Counted from the first letter of the stretch, positions 11,601-23,392 are shown. The stretch is 64,000 nucleotides of DNA from Gymnogyps californianus (GCF_018139145.2 NC_059500.1:37429437-37493436); one strand, 5' to 3'. Made by a program: numbers and translations. The notes: a model not told the origin generated them from the letters alone.

Positions 11601-14152
11601 TAAACCTATAGATCTAGCAGGCTTAGAAGGTATGCTATAATCCACATTTTCTTCTTGTGGAATTGGCAACTTAGTAAAAGCAATATTTCTGCTCAGAATA
11701 AAATTAGTACAATAGCTTGATGGTAAGAAAACTTAATCCTGTCAAATTGAGCTTCAAAAATAATTCACAAGGTCTAATTTAATGTTTATCCCATTATTAA
11801 GATTTTAATAACAATTTTCTAGTACTTGTAGAAAAAATAGCATACTGTTACCTCTGTAATGTATTTTTGTTTTGTTCTTATTTGAATTTTGATACTGAAT
11901 CTCAAACTATTGTAGACATCCATCTTATACATTATTTTCTTCTAGAATATCTAAGTTGGGTGTTTATTAAAATGTACAAAAAATATTACAAAACCAAGAG
12001 AAATAATAAGATTTTTATAACCTCATTACATGTGAATCTTTTAGAAAGTAGCACAATATTAAATCAGGTGACTTACAGGAGTTTTGGAGCATTCAAAACT
12101 CACAGGTTTAAGTTTTTAAATTCATGCAAATTACATTAGAATTGTCAAGACAAGATGTTGCAGATACTAAGCAATGTTGTGTCCTGAACAGATTCAAAGC
12201 AGAACAAGAACAACTCAGTCCTACTGTATACTAGTTTTCCCATGCTCAAACGTAAAGATATGTCCTAATCATCAAGTTTACGAGTTCTAGAATATTGTCA
12301 AGATAATGTCAAAATTATTTTCACTTAAACCTTGAAGGGCACTCTTATGCTTGTTGACACGTGTCTTATGTTAGTAGTATTAGTGCATTGTGTAAAAATA
12401 TTGGAAAACAATTTCAATTAAATCACAAAAAAGGTGAAGAAGCCAAAAGCAATAGTGAAGACAGCAGTCACCACTGAAAATAAAATAACATTAACTTACT
12501 AAAGCATGGCAAAAAACAGCTTTGAAGGAAACAATATGATAGAAAGATTTCATCTTAAACCAAATGGGTTAGTAAGGTAATGGTGGAAAAAAAGGAAACC
12601 ATGGTAGTTCATTCTCTTTTTTCTTCCTTATTATCAGATGTGTTTATTAATTATGACACATTTAAATGATGCCCCCTCAAGAAACTTTGCTTATTCCTTA
12701 TTTTCTAATAGTGTGTCATTTTTATGCATCCAGATCTCATGTTACTGATTCTCTTCAGTTTCCCATGTTACACAGTACAGAGATGCTGTATTGCTATTGT
12801 GTTTCTAGTTACACAGTTCTAGCACAATTGCAGTATGGCTAGTTTGTTGAATGAAGAAGTAAAAAGAGAAGCTTTAGCTGTGTAGATACATTTGCTCCAT
12901 AGCTTTACAGTATTATAAACTGGAGGAGATCTTTTGTCTTAAGCATCTCTCACTTATGTGGTGCTCATCACTGAGTAATCTTTTGCAAACTCTGAATAAC
13001 GAGTCACAAACCCCGTGCTAAAACAGGTTAGAACTAGGAACAAAACATAATCATTTGAGAAGCTTCACGTATTGAGTTAAGTTCATAACCTGACCACCCT
13101 TAGGAAAATGCTGAGAATATTCCTATATGAGAAAGCTTTCAAATAATTAACATCCTAAACTTATCTTTTGATAAGTTGTTCCAAATCCAAACCTAAAACT
13201 GGACTTGAGCATTTTCAGCCTTGCAGGAATATCCATCTGTACAGAACTTTTCCTTCTGGAAGCAATATAAAACACTGGAGTCTTCTAAGACCAAGTTATG
13301 AGTCGTAGCAGTCGAATCCAAGCTTAGTACAGGTCCCACTCTGTTTATGGTCCCCCCTACTGTTCTCAGTTATTACTCACCCGTTCTTTCACCCCTCCTA
13401 CTATATTAGCATAGACACTAATCCTTGTATGTTTGTTTTGCCTGTGTCATCATCTCCCTAAGGTAGGTTAGAGTGCTAATCCCCAAAGATACTGTCATTC
13501 CAAAACAATTTGGCTTCTCCTGTGTTAAATCTAGTTCATCAATTAATAATGCCCTGTATGCACTCTCATGTATATACTTCACTAGAGTATTAATGATAAC
13601 TTCTATGCAGCTGTGCACAGAAAAACTATGCACTGTGTTTTAACCCCTTTTTGCCACATGGATGTAAATGTTTTTATTTAAATACAGTTTCCTTTATTCT
13701 TAATGACTTACTGTCTTTCATTTCCTACTTGGGTATTTTACAGCTCCGAATCTGTTCTTCACCTTTCCCCCCTTGATTTCTTAATGGATTCTGTCTTTAG
13801 TCTATCCTATCTATGTTTTAGTCTAGGTATAACTTTCTTCTTGTTTTAGGCTGTCCTTTGTCTTCCCAACCTGAAAAAAACCACATCTTTAGAAACTACT
13901 TGCAGATGTGCTGTGATCTTGATGACCTGCTGAGCTAGGTGTAATTGGCAGGTGCCATTTTTAGATTCCTTCTTCTGCCCTTCATGCTTCCACACCCAGG
14001 CATCCCCATTCTTTCTCTGTTAATACCAATTTAAAAATTTCTGCTACAAAGCCTTTATATAGCTTTGCATCGGTCTATATTCATGTCACTTACTATAGCA
14101 TCTGAACCAGATTTTTAGACACCAAAAGAATTATCAGTAGTTCAGAGTGAAG
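8664..14152. other. 5.5 kb unique sequence, no gene seen
   Basis: AT-rich background with only short open frames and no motif I recognise. A somewhat GC-richer patch at about 10220-10450 carries three overlapping frames of 64-72 codons on both strands. That pattern reflects composition rather than coding. Confidence 0.55.
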
Positions 14153-14214
14153 AATCACAGGATCAAAACTCAAGTGGGAGAGGACCTTCAGTGGCTGTCT
14201 AGTCCAGCCCTTCC

Positions 14215-14400
14215 TCCATGCCTGCCCACCCTGTCTTTCCTAAAGACTCCGTATGTCTCCGTTGCAGCACTCCAGCCATAAGAGTTATTCTACCATGTCT
14301 CTGTAATCCCAGTGAGGCCGTAGCTCTGCAGCTGTGCATGGATTTCTAATTCCTCCTGCTTGCAGCCCAGGTAAGCCCCAAGCTGTGATGTTTTTACAGA
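14215..14400 (-). pseudogene. CR1 ORF2 apurinic-like endonuclease, N-terminal remnant
   Basis: The minus strand encodes CKQEELEI, then ITETW, a TAG stop where CR1 has Trp, then WSAATETYGVFRKDR and GRHGG. These match the start of CR1 ORF2 in order (KQEELE...GITETWWDGSHDWSAAM.GY.LFRKDR.GRRGGG). The ITETW segment carries the conserved Glu of the APE-type endonuclease. The frame then ends abruptly at a junction with 3' terminal CR1 sequence, so no catalytic domain remains. Confidence 0.7.
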
Positions 14401-14687
14401 GACAGTGTGAGACTCTGCTCTGTCTTGCTGTCCATCAGATGCGTCTCCTCTACTTGTGCCCTCAGTTCTCTTCAGGTTATGGTAGTCCTACCTGGGCATA
14501 CCTAGTTTAAAACTCTCCTCACCAGGCTGGCAAGTCTGTTTGCAAAGACATTCTTGCCCGGCTTCGTCCAATATATCCTGTACCTGTTCAGTAGTCCTCA
14601 CTCTTCAAAGCATATCTTGAGATCATAGAAGCACAAGTCCTCCCTTTGACATGAGCCATGCATGCAGGTGTTGACCTGTTGGATAAA

Positions 14688-15053
14688 TTAATTTCTGCTT
14701 GAACCTTTCCCCTTTACTGGCAGGATTGAGAAGACAACCACCTGGGCCCCCATGTCTTTCACTCTCATCCCCAGAGCTCTGTAGTCCCTCCTGATATGCT
14801 TTCGGTTATCCCTAGCAGTGTTGTTGGTGTCCATGTGGAAAAGCAGTAAGGGGCAACAGCCCAAGGAGCAGATAAGCTCTGGCAGACCCCCTACCACTCC
14901 CTGGATCCTGACCCCTGGCAAGCAGCAAACTTCCTGAGACATCAGGGTGGGTCGACAGATTGATGCCTGAGTCTCCTGCAAGAGGGAGTCTCCTGTGACT
15001 ATAACATGTCTTCTCTCCTTTGTGTGGACACAAGGTTTAGGCTCAGCTGGCAC
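14688..15053 (-). pseudogene. CR1 ORF1 esterase-like (SGNH) domain remnant
   Basis: A 121-codon frame on the minus strand. Residues 17-25 contain VIVTGDSLL, the GDSL serine block of SGNH hydrolases. Residues 46-56 contain PGVRIQGVVG, and residues 70-80 read LLFHMDTNNTA, where the family normally has a GTND block. The Gly and Asp of that block have changed while the Asn is kept. Residues 90-113 (DYRALGMRVKDMGAQVV, SILPVKG) complete the fold. CR1-type LINEs are known to carry such an esterase in ORF1. The coiled-coil piece upstream is in a different frame, so the ORF is broken. Confidence 0.72.
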
Positions 15054-15165
15054 TGATGGGTTCCCTTATGGGTCATGTTTGTACTTACCTGTGCTTGGGG
15101 TACTATACCTTTCCTGAAGTTGGAGCTCTGTAGTGGAGCAGGAACCTCTCCCCTGTTGCTAGTAG

Positions 15166-15396
15166 TCACAAGCCTCCAGCCTTTTCCATGCAGCCACCCT
15201 CCACTGCCTGTGTGACCAGAGCCTCCAGCTGTTCCTCTTTCCTTATATGGCTCAGGCTCTTGTCTTGATTTTCCAGGAAAAGCCTGACAATCTCCTCTTC
15301 ATTTTCCCTAGTAGTGCACAACCTGCTCACCTCTCCCTGCAGCTCCTTTCCTAGTGACTCTGTGCAGATCACAACTCCTGCAGGTGAGGCCCCCAC
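15166..15396 (-). pseudogene. CR1 ORF1 N-terminal coiled-coil remnant
   Basis: A 76-codon minus-strand frame rich in Glu, Arg and Leu. It includes ELQGEVSRLCTTRENEEEI, resembling the coiled-coil part of avian CR1 ORF1 (LQ.EVSRLRSIRE.E.EID). It lies just upstream of the esterase remnant in element order but is offset by one frame. No PHD-finger cysteine pattern is visible. Confidence 0.6.
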
Positions 15397-15530
15397 TGCT
15401 ACAGCCCTAGGGACAGCTCAGGCCCTCACTGCAGACACTTCACCAAGACAGCAGCATTGTCCCTTGGAGCTGTTCTGCTCTCTTGCTGCCCTGTGCTCTG
15501 CTGATGGTGTCAGCATCTGGTGATCATAGG

Positions 15531-17507
15531 AGTGCTTCAATGTCTGTAACATTTCAGGTCTGTGGGACTGTAACCCCCAAAACAGTACATGAGAGAATGA
15601 GATGTTAAATTTAGGTGGTGTTCAGTGCTTCTGGTAAGTGCCAGGCCCTTTGGGCTTTCAGCTCTTCTGGTTTACCGATTAAAATGATGGTTTTGTATCT
15701 CGAGTTACTGCAAAGAGGCACCCCTGTTTTGTGAAAGCTGGGGTACAATATTAATTGGCAGAAGTCAAGACTGATAGAGACTGTTAACAGTTTAAATGTT
15801 TTCCAAATACAGCTTCAGAGTTATAAGTATATAGTCTTATAAGACTATAGTTAACAACCAAAAGGTTAAGGTGACAATAATAATGGAGTACATCCTGTAG
15901 AAGAAATGTAGGAAGACTGCCCTTAAGGCAATGTAAACTCTGGAGGTGGGTTGCCCTGTTTTGTTCTGCCTGAGATCTCTGAATTGTTTTCATGGTTGAT
16001 TAGTAGGTATGGGAATCACTGCACATTTCTTCAGAAGTGAAGAAGAGCTAGAAGGGTCTGAGAGCTGGAGGTGAAAGGAGGACAGTTTACTCTCCAGCTG
16101 TAGGTGGGAGTTACAGTTCATTATAAATCTGGAGGCTTTTACACCATGTTTCTGAAGCGCATGCATGCCTTTAAAGAGGTAGGTGGATTGAAGAATATTG
16201 CCATACCTATCTCTTCAAAGCACTTTCTCTCTTCTGGTCAGAACAAGTTGGTGGTGGTTATTTTTTTGGAGGTGGTGGTGGTTTGTTCTTTTTGTGGGGA
16301 GGCAGGTAGGATTGGGGAGGTTCTGAGTTGAAACTGAACCAGCTGTGCTGCATGTAGAAGTTGATTTTCTGCAAAATTTATCTCATGTTAATAGAGGTCA
16401 TATAAGTGTCACTGGAAAGTTGGATACACGGTTGGGTAATACTGGTATATTGTTGCTGTTGAAGCCAAATGATGACTGTGCTGTTTTTCTATGTGGGCTT
16501 GCATAGATGCTGAAGATAATGACTGGGTGGTGTATATCCTACAGCTGCTATCTTTTTGATTAAAAGAGAGATTGCAAATAGTACTAGGCCACCTACTATA
16601 GCAGTAGATTATTTGCTGTGTGGACAGAAAACTGCTCTGCTCTGAAAACGGAATGGAAAGTGTTCAGACTGTTTTTTTGATTTTTCTAGGTGGTGTTATT
16701 ATTCTGAGTAGTAGTATCCAAATTGTGGCCATGGTAGAGTGGTCCGTAGCTGTTTATAGAACCATTTTGAATTAAAAAAAAATTAGAAACAAAGGTACAT
16801 GATGGTCTCTAAAAGTGAGGGGTTTTGTCTCAAATGTTTAGAAGACACTGTTCTAAAATAATAACAGCCAAGGCAGAAGGTTATTTTGTGGAAGTTATTC
16901 CCTGAAGTTGGTGAAAAATAATTCAAAGGAAAAAAATGGTCATCTTTGGTTTTGTCATTGTGCTTTGACCAACTATCAATCTGAAAGTCCTAAGTGACCT
17001 AAAATAACTGAGTAAAATAACTGCTTCAGTTGTTCACTAAAACCTTAAGTAAGATATTTTTCCATATCAAAAGACATTGATTTAAAAATATACTTTAAAA
17101 CCAACTTTTTAATGTCCTGTGTCCAGGTATACGCATTGAAATAGAAATTCCAGTTTAGTTATACAGATTCAGGAAGTTCAGGCCTCTAAGTTTTCACTCA
17201 TTACTTAGCTTCCACCGGTTGTAACTTTAACAATTTTTTAAATTTGTGAAATTTCAATATTATCTTTCATAGACACCTCAGTATGAAGTTAAAAGAATGG
17301 TGATTTTCTTCCCGTTCTCCTCACTCATTTTCATTCATGTTCACTCTGATTTCACATTTCCAGGGAATAGAATAAACTCTGCGTTCATACCCCAAATCAA
17401 TAGTTTTGTGGATGAGCTAACGAGAAGAGAAATTTTGGTAGATATCCAGGGACTCGGTTTGGTAGGATGACAGAATGACAGGATTTGCTTCCAAAACTAA
17501 ATCTTAT
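15531..17507. other. Unique sequence, no gene seen
   Basis: Short open frames only. A G/T-rich purine-pyrimidine skewed patch lies at 16240-16325. A 20-bp perfect palindrome is at 15830-15849. Confidence 0.55.
15830..15849. repeat. 20-bp perfect palindrome
   Basis: TATAGTCTTA followed with no spacer by TAAGACTATA. It lies 300 bp outside the CR1 element. Confidence 0.85.
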
Positions 17508-17896
17508 AATCACAGAATCACAGAATGGTTTGGGTTAGAAGGGACCTTTGAAGATCATCTAGTTAAACCCCCCTGGCTTGGACAGGGTCATCTAGATCAG
17601 GTTGCTCAAAGCCCCATCCAACCTGACCTTGAACTTTTCCAATGATGGGGCACCACAACTTCTCTGAGCAACCTATTCCAGTGTCTCACCACCCTTATTG
17701 TAAAAAAAGTCTTCCTTATGTCCAATCTAAACCTACCCGTTTTCAGTATAAAACTGTTGCCCCTTGTCCTGTCACTACAGGCCCTGGTAAAAAGTCTTTC
17801 TTCATCATTCCTATAAGCTCTCTTTATACATTGAAAGGTCGCAACAATGTCTCCCCAGAGTCTACTCTTCTCCAGGCTGAACAACCTAAATGCTTG
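17508..17896 (-). mobile_element. 5'-truncated CR1 LINE, ORF2 C-terminus and 3' end
   Basis: The plus strand begins AATCACAGAATCACAGAATGGTTTGGG, the reverse complement of a CR1 3' end. On the minus strand the CR1 C-terminus is recognisable: RLFSLEKSRLWGDIVATFQ, then [23 protein letters not shown], then REVV. The element breaks off at about 17896, a typical 5' truncation. Substitutions have removed conserved residues and the original stop region, so it is a fossil. Confidence 0.9.
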
Positions 17897-18926
17897 GTGT
17901 GGCTGGGATGTGTGGGTTAGGGGTCCTTTCAAAGGTGGTCCCATATTGGAAATGTTTTTCTCCGTCACTGTTGTCTTGGTTCCGTTTCATGTCCTCACTA
18001 CCATTTAGGAATAAAGTACCTGAAAACTTCTTTCAGAAGTGTACTTTCCTTCTTTAAGTATTGCTACCAGTGTAAATGTTCTTGTAACAGGAGACTGAGG
18101 CTATGCTATAAGCACATTAGCTTTGCAATTTTAGTAAGTGCATAGGATTCTTCGGAATTTTAAGTTTCTGTTTGACTTTTGTTACTCAAGTTTTACAGCA
18201 AATAGAAATTAGTAGAAAAGGTAAAATTCTGATTTAAAAAAAAGTTCAAGTCTGCTATGTCAACATATGCTTGTGGATATTTTCAAGATAGTTTTTTCCC
18301 TACTCTTTTCTGTGAGTATTCTTTGACTGCTTGATCTTATTGAAAAAGGAGCAAACTTTAACCTCCAGCTTTCTTCAGTATGTCAATAAGTATTTTCCCA
18401 ACATCATGTATTCACAAAAAGATGCTTGTTTTGTATCACTAACTAGCATTTTCTTTGTTGTGGAGATAACAGTTACATGAAGAATGAACCTAGCTAGTTC
18501 TTCACTGTTATTGTTTCTTCTTTACTGCTTCCTGGTGGTTCTAACTGCCCATGCTCAGGAATATAGTTTAAATTATTTCCTGACTCTACTTTTGTCAATC
18601 TTTTCTACATTAATTATTTTTATCTGTTTGGCATTTCCATAAAAAGAAGCCAGATCAATCCCTGAAACATGTCATATCACTTCTGATTGATTTCTCTAGA
18701 TCAGCTGTGCTATCCAACCACCAAGCTTGGCGTTGAAACTTACCAGTGTCTTGCATGTTTCAGCATCTTTTCTTCATTAGGAATGTATTGGTTTCTTTAG
18801 TGACATCCTGCATAATATAAATGCTAGTCTACTAACATTTTGAACTACATAGTAATAAAGTAATTTCATAATTTAGGAAGTATGTTGTGGAGATGCAGTA
18901 ATACGCAAAAAGAATATTTAAGTAGG

Positions 18927-18956
18927 TTTTTTTTCTTTTTCTTTTTTTTTTTTTTT
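18927..18956. repeat. T-rich tract
   Basis: Thirty bases of T interrupted by two C. It could be the poly(A) of a minus-strand retrocopy, but no retrocopied gene is recognisable beside it. Confidence 0.7.
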
Positions 18957-18994
18957 GTACTGTATCTTCCTCCACGCACTCCTCATTCTTCTTT

Positions 18995-19109
18995 ATTTAG
19001 ATTGTAATTTACTTGATGTAGGAACTTTTCTCTTCTGTATAACCCAGTGTGTGTGTACAATCCGGTCCAGTTTTTAGTTATAACACCCTACAACTACTAT
19101 AATTCAATT
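18995..19109 (+). repeat. Possible ancient amniote interspersed-repeat tail
   Basis: TTTAGATTGTAA, then a GTAGGAACTTTTCTCTTCTGTAT block, TGTGTGTACAATCC, and ACACCCTACAACTACTATAATTCAA. Together these resemble, in order, the 3' portion of an old amniote repeat I remember as TAGACTGTAAGCTC..., GTACAGCGCCTAG..., GCTACTGTAATACAA. The match is weak and from memory. Confidence 0.3.
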
Positions 19110-21234
19110 ACTAACAGTAAGTAAAATAATATAACTGTAAAACTGTGCATGAAATAAATACTGGCATTTAATTCAGCATAAGAAGACACTGCTGTTTGTG
19201 TTGTTACACACAAAATCAGAAGTATTTAAAAAAACCATCTTCAAACAGAGGTTGTGGTCACGTAATTCCTATTCACTTTTTCAACTGTTAAAGTTGACAA
19301 GTGGATGGAGCACTTCACTTGTAGATAGTAACTGGTTGAATATTGGCACCCATACTTGATAAGTAGGTCTGTTCAGGTCTGAATTTCCAGGATTCTGAGC
19401 CATTTTTGCATGGTTCATCTCACACTGTATATTTTAAATCCAAAATTGTGGATTGTGCCTTAGATATTTTTGTAGGCTATGTTTGTGGAACTGTTATTTT
19501 CTTCGACACATTTTTGGAGGAGGATGGGGCAGAAAAGGTTGCAAGTCATACTGCAGGAAAACTAGTTATAAAGACTTAGAAAGTGTTTTGAGTAGGAAAT
19601 TGTGCTTTGTGTACATTCTAACTCCTATCAGTTAGGTACTGCATAGAAAATAAAAAAGAAATAACTTCCAAATTTTTGCCGACTCAGCATGCACTCTGCA
19701 ATGCTGACACAGCTCCAGAATAAGCTCCCAAATGCCTGATAACTTTCTCTCTTAATAAAGAGGATTTCAAGTGAAAAGGAAGTTCTTCCCATAATCCTTT
19801 GTTCAAAGAAGTATAACTCATGAAATAGGTTCACATGCAATACCATCTGACAAGATCCTCCTTGTAGTTCCAGCTCAGGAAAGATGCACTGCGTAATACA
19901 TCAATAATTCCTTTTTTAGCCATAGACCATCATCTAAGATAAAAGTCTTGGCATTTGGGAAAGATATATAAGTGGATCAAAATCCTCAGCTGGATCACCG
20001 GTCACAGGAATGTCAATTTGACAGTTGTTATTCATGCATCTGTTGCAGTCAGTTTCTGAATAAAAGGTCCTTCTATGCTTGACCTGCATGTCCCTTTCTC
20101 CTTAATAACACAAAGGCACAATTTCTTTTACACTGCACTTTCTAATTTCCTATTTGGAAGCTTAGGTTATATGAAAAAGGCAGCCTTTGATAAATTGTTC
20201 AATCCTGTGTTCTCCTCTCAGATGACCTTTAATCAGTTCTTGACTTTTTTCCTGTGAATTAGATTCCCCTTAGAAAGGGGGTCTTTTTAACTCTTTTTAT
20301 GGGATACTGTTATCAGGGGCTGCACCATCACTTTTGAGCCTTTATTGGTTTCCCTTCACTGAAAAAAATGGTATTAAACCCCCTTCAAATCTTTTAATGC
20401 CCTTAAATATGTGTTACAGGGGAGAGTTTATAGAACTAGAAGTGACAATGAAAACTTATTCAACATAAATATGGAGTCTGGTGCATGAAACAAAATTTGT
20501 CAGAAATAAAAGTGTGAATACATGCTTCTGTTTCCAAAAGCCCAGAGAGTCAGTATATGACTCTCTAACATTTGCAGTGAGCATAAATTTATGTAGACCT
20601 ATTGAACAAAAACTTTGAAAATTTGCATTAGCTGTGGACAGAATCCTTAATGCTGACTATGCTGCCAATGCTTGTGAAACCAAATAAAGTCCTGTCTCAT
20701 GTAATTCTGTTCCTTTGCCTTAAATGAAACACCAGAATCTAGTGAACTTAGGTTTTGTATCCTTATATATTGACATCATGCTCCGCTTACCATGCCTGAG
20801 ACCATACTTCAGAGTTTTATTTTTGTTTTTGGCAAGATCACCAAACATTTTCCCCTCACTAGTTTCCCATCTCAGATTAAACAATTGATGGTGACCAATA
20901 AAGTTGCAGAATGTTCCTCAAAACATGGTAATAAAACAGCTCAGCACTTTCTCCCAAATTGTTTTAAAAACACTAAGGGCTGGAATTTGTCTGTTGCTGA
21001 ACACTCACATTTCATTGGCACAAAGGCAGGAAAAGTGGCTGACTCATCATAGCCTTATTTTAGGTTAATACTTGTACAATTTTGCTGGGCTAGAATTGTT
21101 TTCACACTGAGATAAGATCAAGAAAAGATCCAGATCCATAAATCCATTTGCCACCTAAAAATTATCTACTTTGCCTCATCTCCCTATCAAACTCTTGCCC
21201 TGTCCTCAGGGAGAGTTAATTTATGAAGTTAGTA

Positions 21235-22406
21235 TCATAGAATCATAGAATCATAGAATCGTTTGGGTTGGTCATCTAGTCCAACCCACACTGCAACAAG
21301 CAGAGACATCTTCAACTAGATCAGGTTGCTCAGAGCCTCGTCCAGCCTGACCTTGAAAGTTTCCAGGGATGGAGCATCCACCACCTCTCTGGACAACCTG
21401 TTCCAGTGTTTCACCACCCTCATCATAAAGAAATTCTTCCTTATATCTAGTCTAAATCTACCTTTTTTTACTTTAAAACCATTAGCTCTTGTCCTCTTGC
21501 AACAAGCCCTACTAAAAAGTCTGTCCCATCTTTCTTATAAGCCCCCTTTTAAATATTGAAAGGCTGCAATAAGGTCTCCCTGGAGCCTTCTCTTCTCCAG
21601 GCTGAACAACCTCAACTCTCTCAGCCTTTCTTCATAGGAGAGGTGTTTCATCCCTCTGATCATTTTTGTGGCCCTCCTCTGGACCCACTCCAACAGGTCC
21701 ATGTCTTTCCTGTCCTGAGGGCTCCAGAGGTGGACACAGTACTCCAGGTGGGGTCTCACCAGAGCAGAGTAGAGGGGCAGAATCACCTCCCTCAGCCTGC
21801 TGGCCATGCTTCTTTTGATGCAGCCCAGGATACAGTTGGCTTTCTGGGCTGTGAGTACACATTGCAGGCTCATGTCCAGCTTTTCATCCACCAGTACCCC
21901 CAAGTCCTTCTCTACAGGGCTGCTGTCAATCCCTTCATCCCCCAGCCTGTATTGGTACCGGGGGTTGCCCTGACCCAGGCGCAGGACCTTGTACTTGGCC
22001 TTGTTGAACCTCATGAAGTTCACATAGACCCACTTCTCGAGCTTGTCCAGGTCCCTCTGAATGCTATCCCGTCCCTCAGGCATGTCAACCGCACCACTCA
22101 GCTTGGTGTCATCTGCTAACTTGCTGAGGGTGCACTTGATCCCACTGTCTATGTCATTGATGAAGATATTAAACAGTACTGGTCCTAATACGGAACCCTG
22201 AGGGACACCACTTGTGACTGACCTCCATCTGGACACTGAGCCGTTGACCACTACCTTCTGGATGCGACCATCCAACCAATTCCTCATCCACTGAACAGTC
22301 CATCCATCAAATCCATATCTCTCCAATTTAGAGAGAAGGATGTTGTGAAGGACTGTGTCAAAGGCCTTACAGAAGTCCAGATAGATGACATCTGTAGCTC
22401 TTCCCT
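21235..22406 (-). mobile_element. 5'-truncated CR1 LINE with most of the RT palm and the C-terminus
   Basis: The plus strand opens with three TCATAGAA-type octamers and GTTTGGGTTGG, the CR1 3' end in reverse. It covers the 3' UTR, the ORF2 C-terminus and the reverse transcriptase back to the block that includes YLDFCKAFD near 22365. The high-coordinate end abuts a second CR1 fragment at about 22406. Confidence 0.93.
21535..22404 (-). pseudogene. CR1 ORF2 reverse transcriptase and C-terminal part
   Basis: One open frame on the minus strand runs from the truncation to 21535. It includes [20 protein letters not shown] (catalytic Asp block A, about 22376-22330), [19 protein letters not shown], and the catalytic block as LADDTKL (Leu replacing the usual Phe or Tyr). 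Then come [34 protein letters not shown] and [32 protein letters not shown]. At the A/G run near 21540-21550 one extra base shifts the frame to a stop. The remaining C-terminus ([15 protein letters not shown]) lies in another frame. Both active-site Asp blocks survive, but the truncation and frameshift make it non-functional. Confidence 0.88.
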
Positions 22407-22606
22407 CGGCTTTCTAGGCTGCAAGTGCACAGTGCTGGCTCATGTCCAGTTTTTCACCCACCAGTACCAAGTCCTTCTCCGCAGGACTACTCTAAATCCC
22501 TTCATCTCCCAGCCTGTATTGATAGAGAGAGTTGCCCCGACCCAGGTGCAGGACCACTTCTCAAGCTTGTTCAGGTCCCTCTGAATGGCATCCCATCCCT
22601 CAGGCA
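22407..22606 (-). mobile_element. Second CR1 fragment, ORF2 internal piece without a 3' end
   Basis: Matches the part of the neighbouring CR1 at about 21838-22083 (GGCTTTCTAGGCTGCAAGTGC..., CTCATGTCCAG, CCCTTCATCTCCCAGCCTGTATTG, CCCTCTGAATGGCATCC). It differs by roughly 13 percent by eye and lacks about 44 bp between GCAGGACC and ACTTCTC. It has neither the 3' octamers nor the 3' UTR. Its divergence from the neighbour argues for a separate, older insertion trimmed by deletion rather than a recent duplication. Confidence 0.8.
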
Positions 22607-23392
22607 TAAAATGAAAGACTTGAGTAACTGTCTTCCAAAGTACAACACCAAAATTCTCCCCTGCGATTACCATAATTGAGAATCTTACAACACATGTTAA
22701 AGGTAGAAGAGCATCTGGTAGAAGAGAAATGAGACAAAGAGAGGAAGAGAAATTAAATGACTGACTTCTAACATCCTCATCAGAGCTCATGCTTATCAAT
22801 AGCTGGTAAGAATTAAATTAAATTAATTACTCTTATTACAGTTAAGGTATGGTTGGGATTAGCAGCTTCTCAAGCCTCTATAGCTGTCCAGAGATGGTGT
22901 TGAAATCAGTCAGGTTGAGCACAGGTTTCATTCAATGCACTTGAATAACATGTAGCAAATGAGAAGTCAAAAGGAAGCCAATTGTAAACTCAGATCACTC
23001 TTTGCACAAATAGTGAGAATAATTTGCCACAGAAAAAGGAAATGAATGAAGGAGGCGAACTGTAGATTAAACACTGAATTTTTGAGGACTACAAATTAAA
23101 TGCAGGAGATAAGGAAGAGATAAGTGCCTTCAAGTACAAAGAATAACAGCTGACTTGATGAAGATCACAAACAGAAACTGAAGATCAGTTTATTGTTAGG
23201 ATCATTTGCATTTTGCATCTGATTCAGACATGAAGACTCAAGAGTGAGAGAGTCAAAACAATTCAAACAGTGATTATTGTAAAGCTTGGTGAGAATCTGG
23301 AGTAGGACAGAAGACCTAATAAGATGGCAGCATTCTACAAGGAAAGATAGCAATCACAAGTTTGTGTGATGAAGCACAAAAAAGAGTCCTTC
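22607..23392. other. Unique sequence, no gene seen
   Basis: Purine-rich on the + strand (AAGGAAG, GAGGAAGAGAAA), with a short AATTA run near 22811-22827. Nothing coding is recognised. Confidence 0.55.

Larger units (their letters stand above)
14153..15530 (-). mobile_element. Internally deleted CR1 LINE: ORF1 plus ORF2 start fused to 3' end
   Basis: Read on the minus strand, it starts near 15530 with the ORF1 coiled-coil part, then the esterase part (15053-14688). An inter-ORF region follows, then the N-terminus of the ORF2 endonuclease (about 14400-14215), then immediately a CR1 3' end (GGGCTGGACTAG... CCTGTGATTCTT at about 14212-14153). The remaining endonuclease, the whole reverse transcriptase and the C-terminal domain are missing. 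Most CR1 copies are 5'-truncated, so keeping ORF1 while losing the middle is unusual. The exact 5' limit is uncertain. Confidence 0.75.
17897..21234. other. Unique sequence, no gene seen
   Basis: AT-rich, with short frames only. It contains a T-rich tract (18927-18956) and a possible ancient repeat (18995-19109). Confidence 0.55.

Noticed and set aside
21235..21260. TCATAGAA repeats as a microsatellite
   Set aside because: These octamers are the normal 3' terminus of CR1, not an independent simple repeat.
21556..22119. 187-codon plus-strand open frame rich in Gln, Leu and Pro
   Set aside because: It is the antisense of the CR1 reverse transcriptase frame, a well-known shadow.
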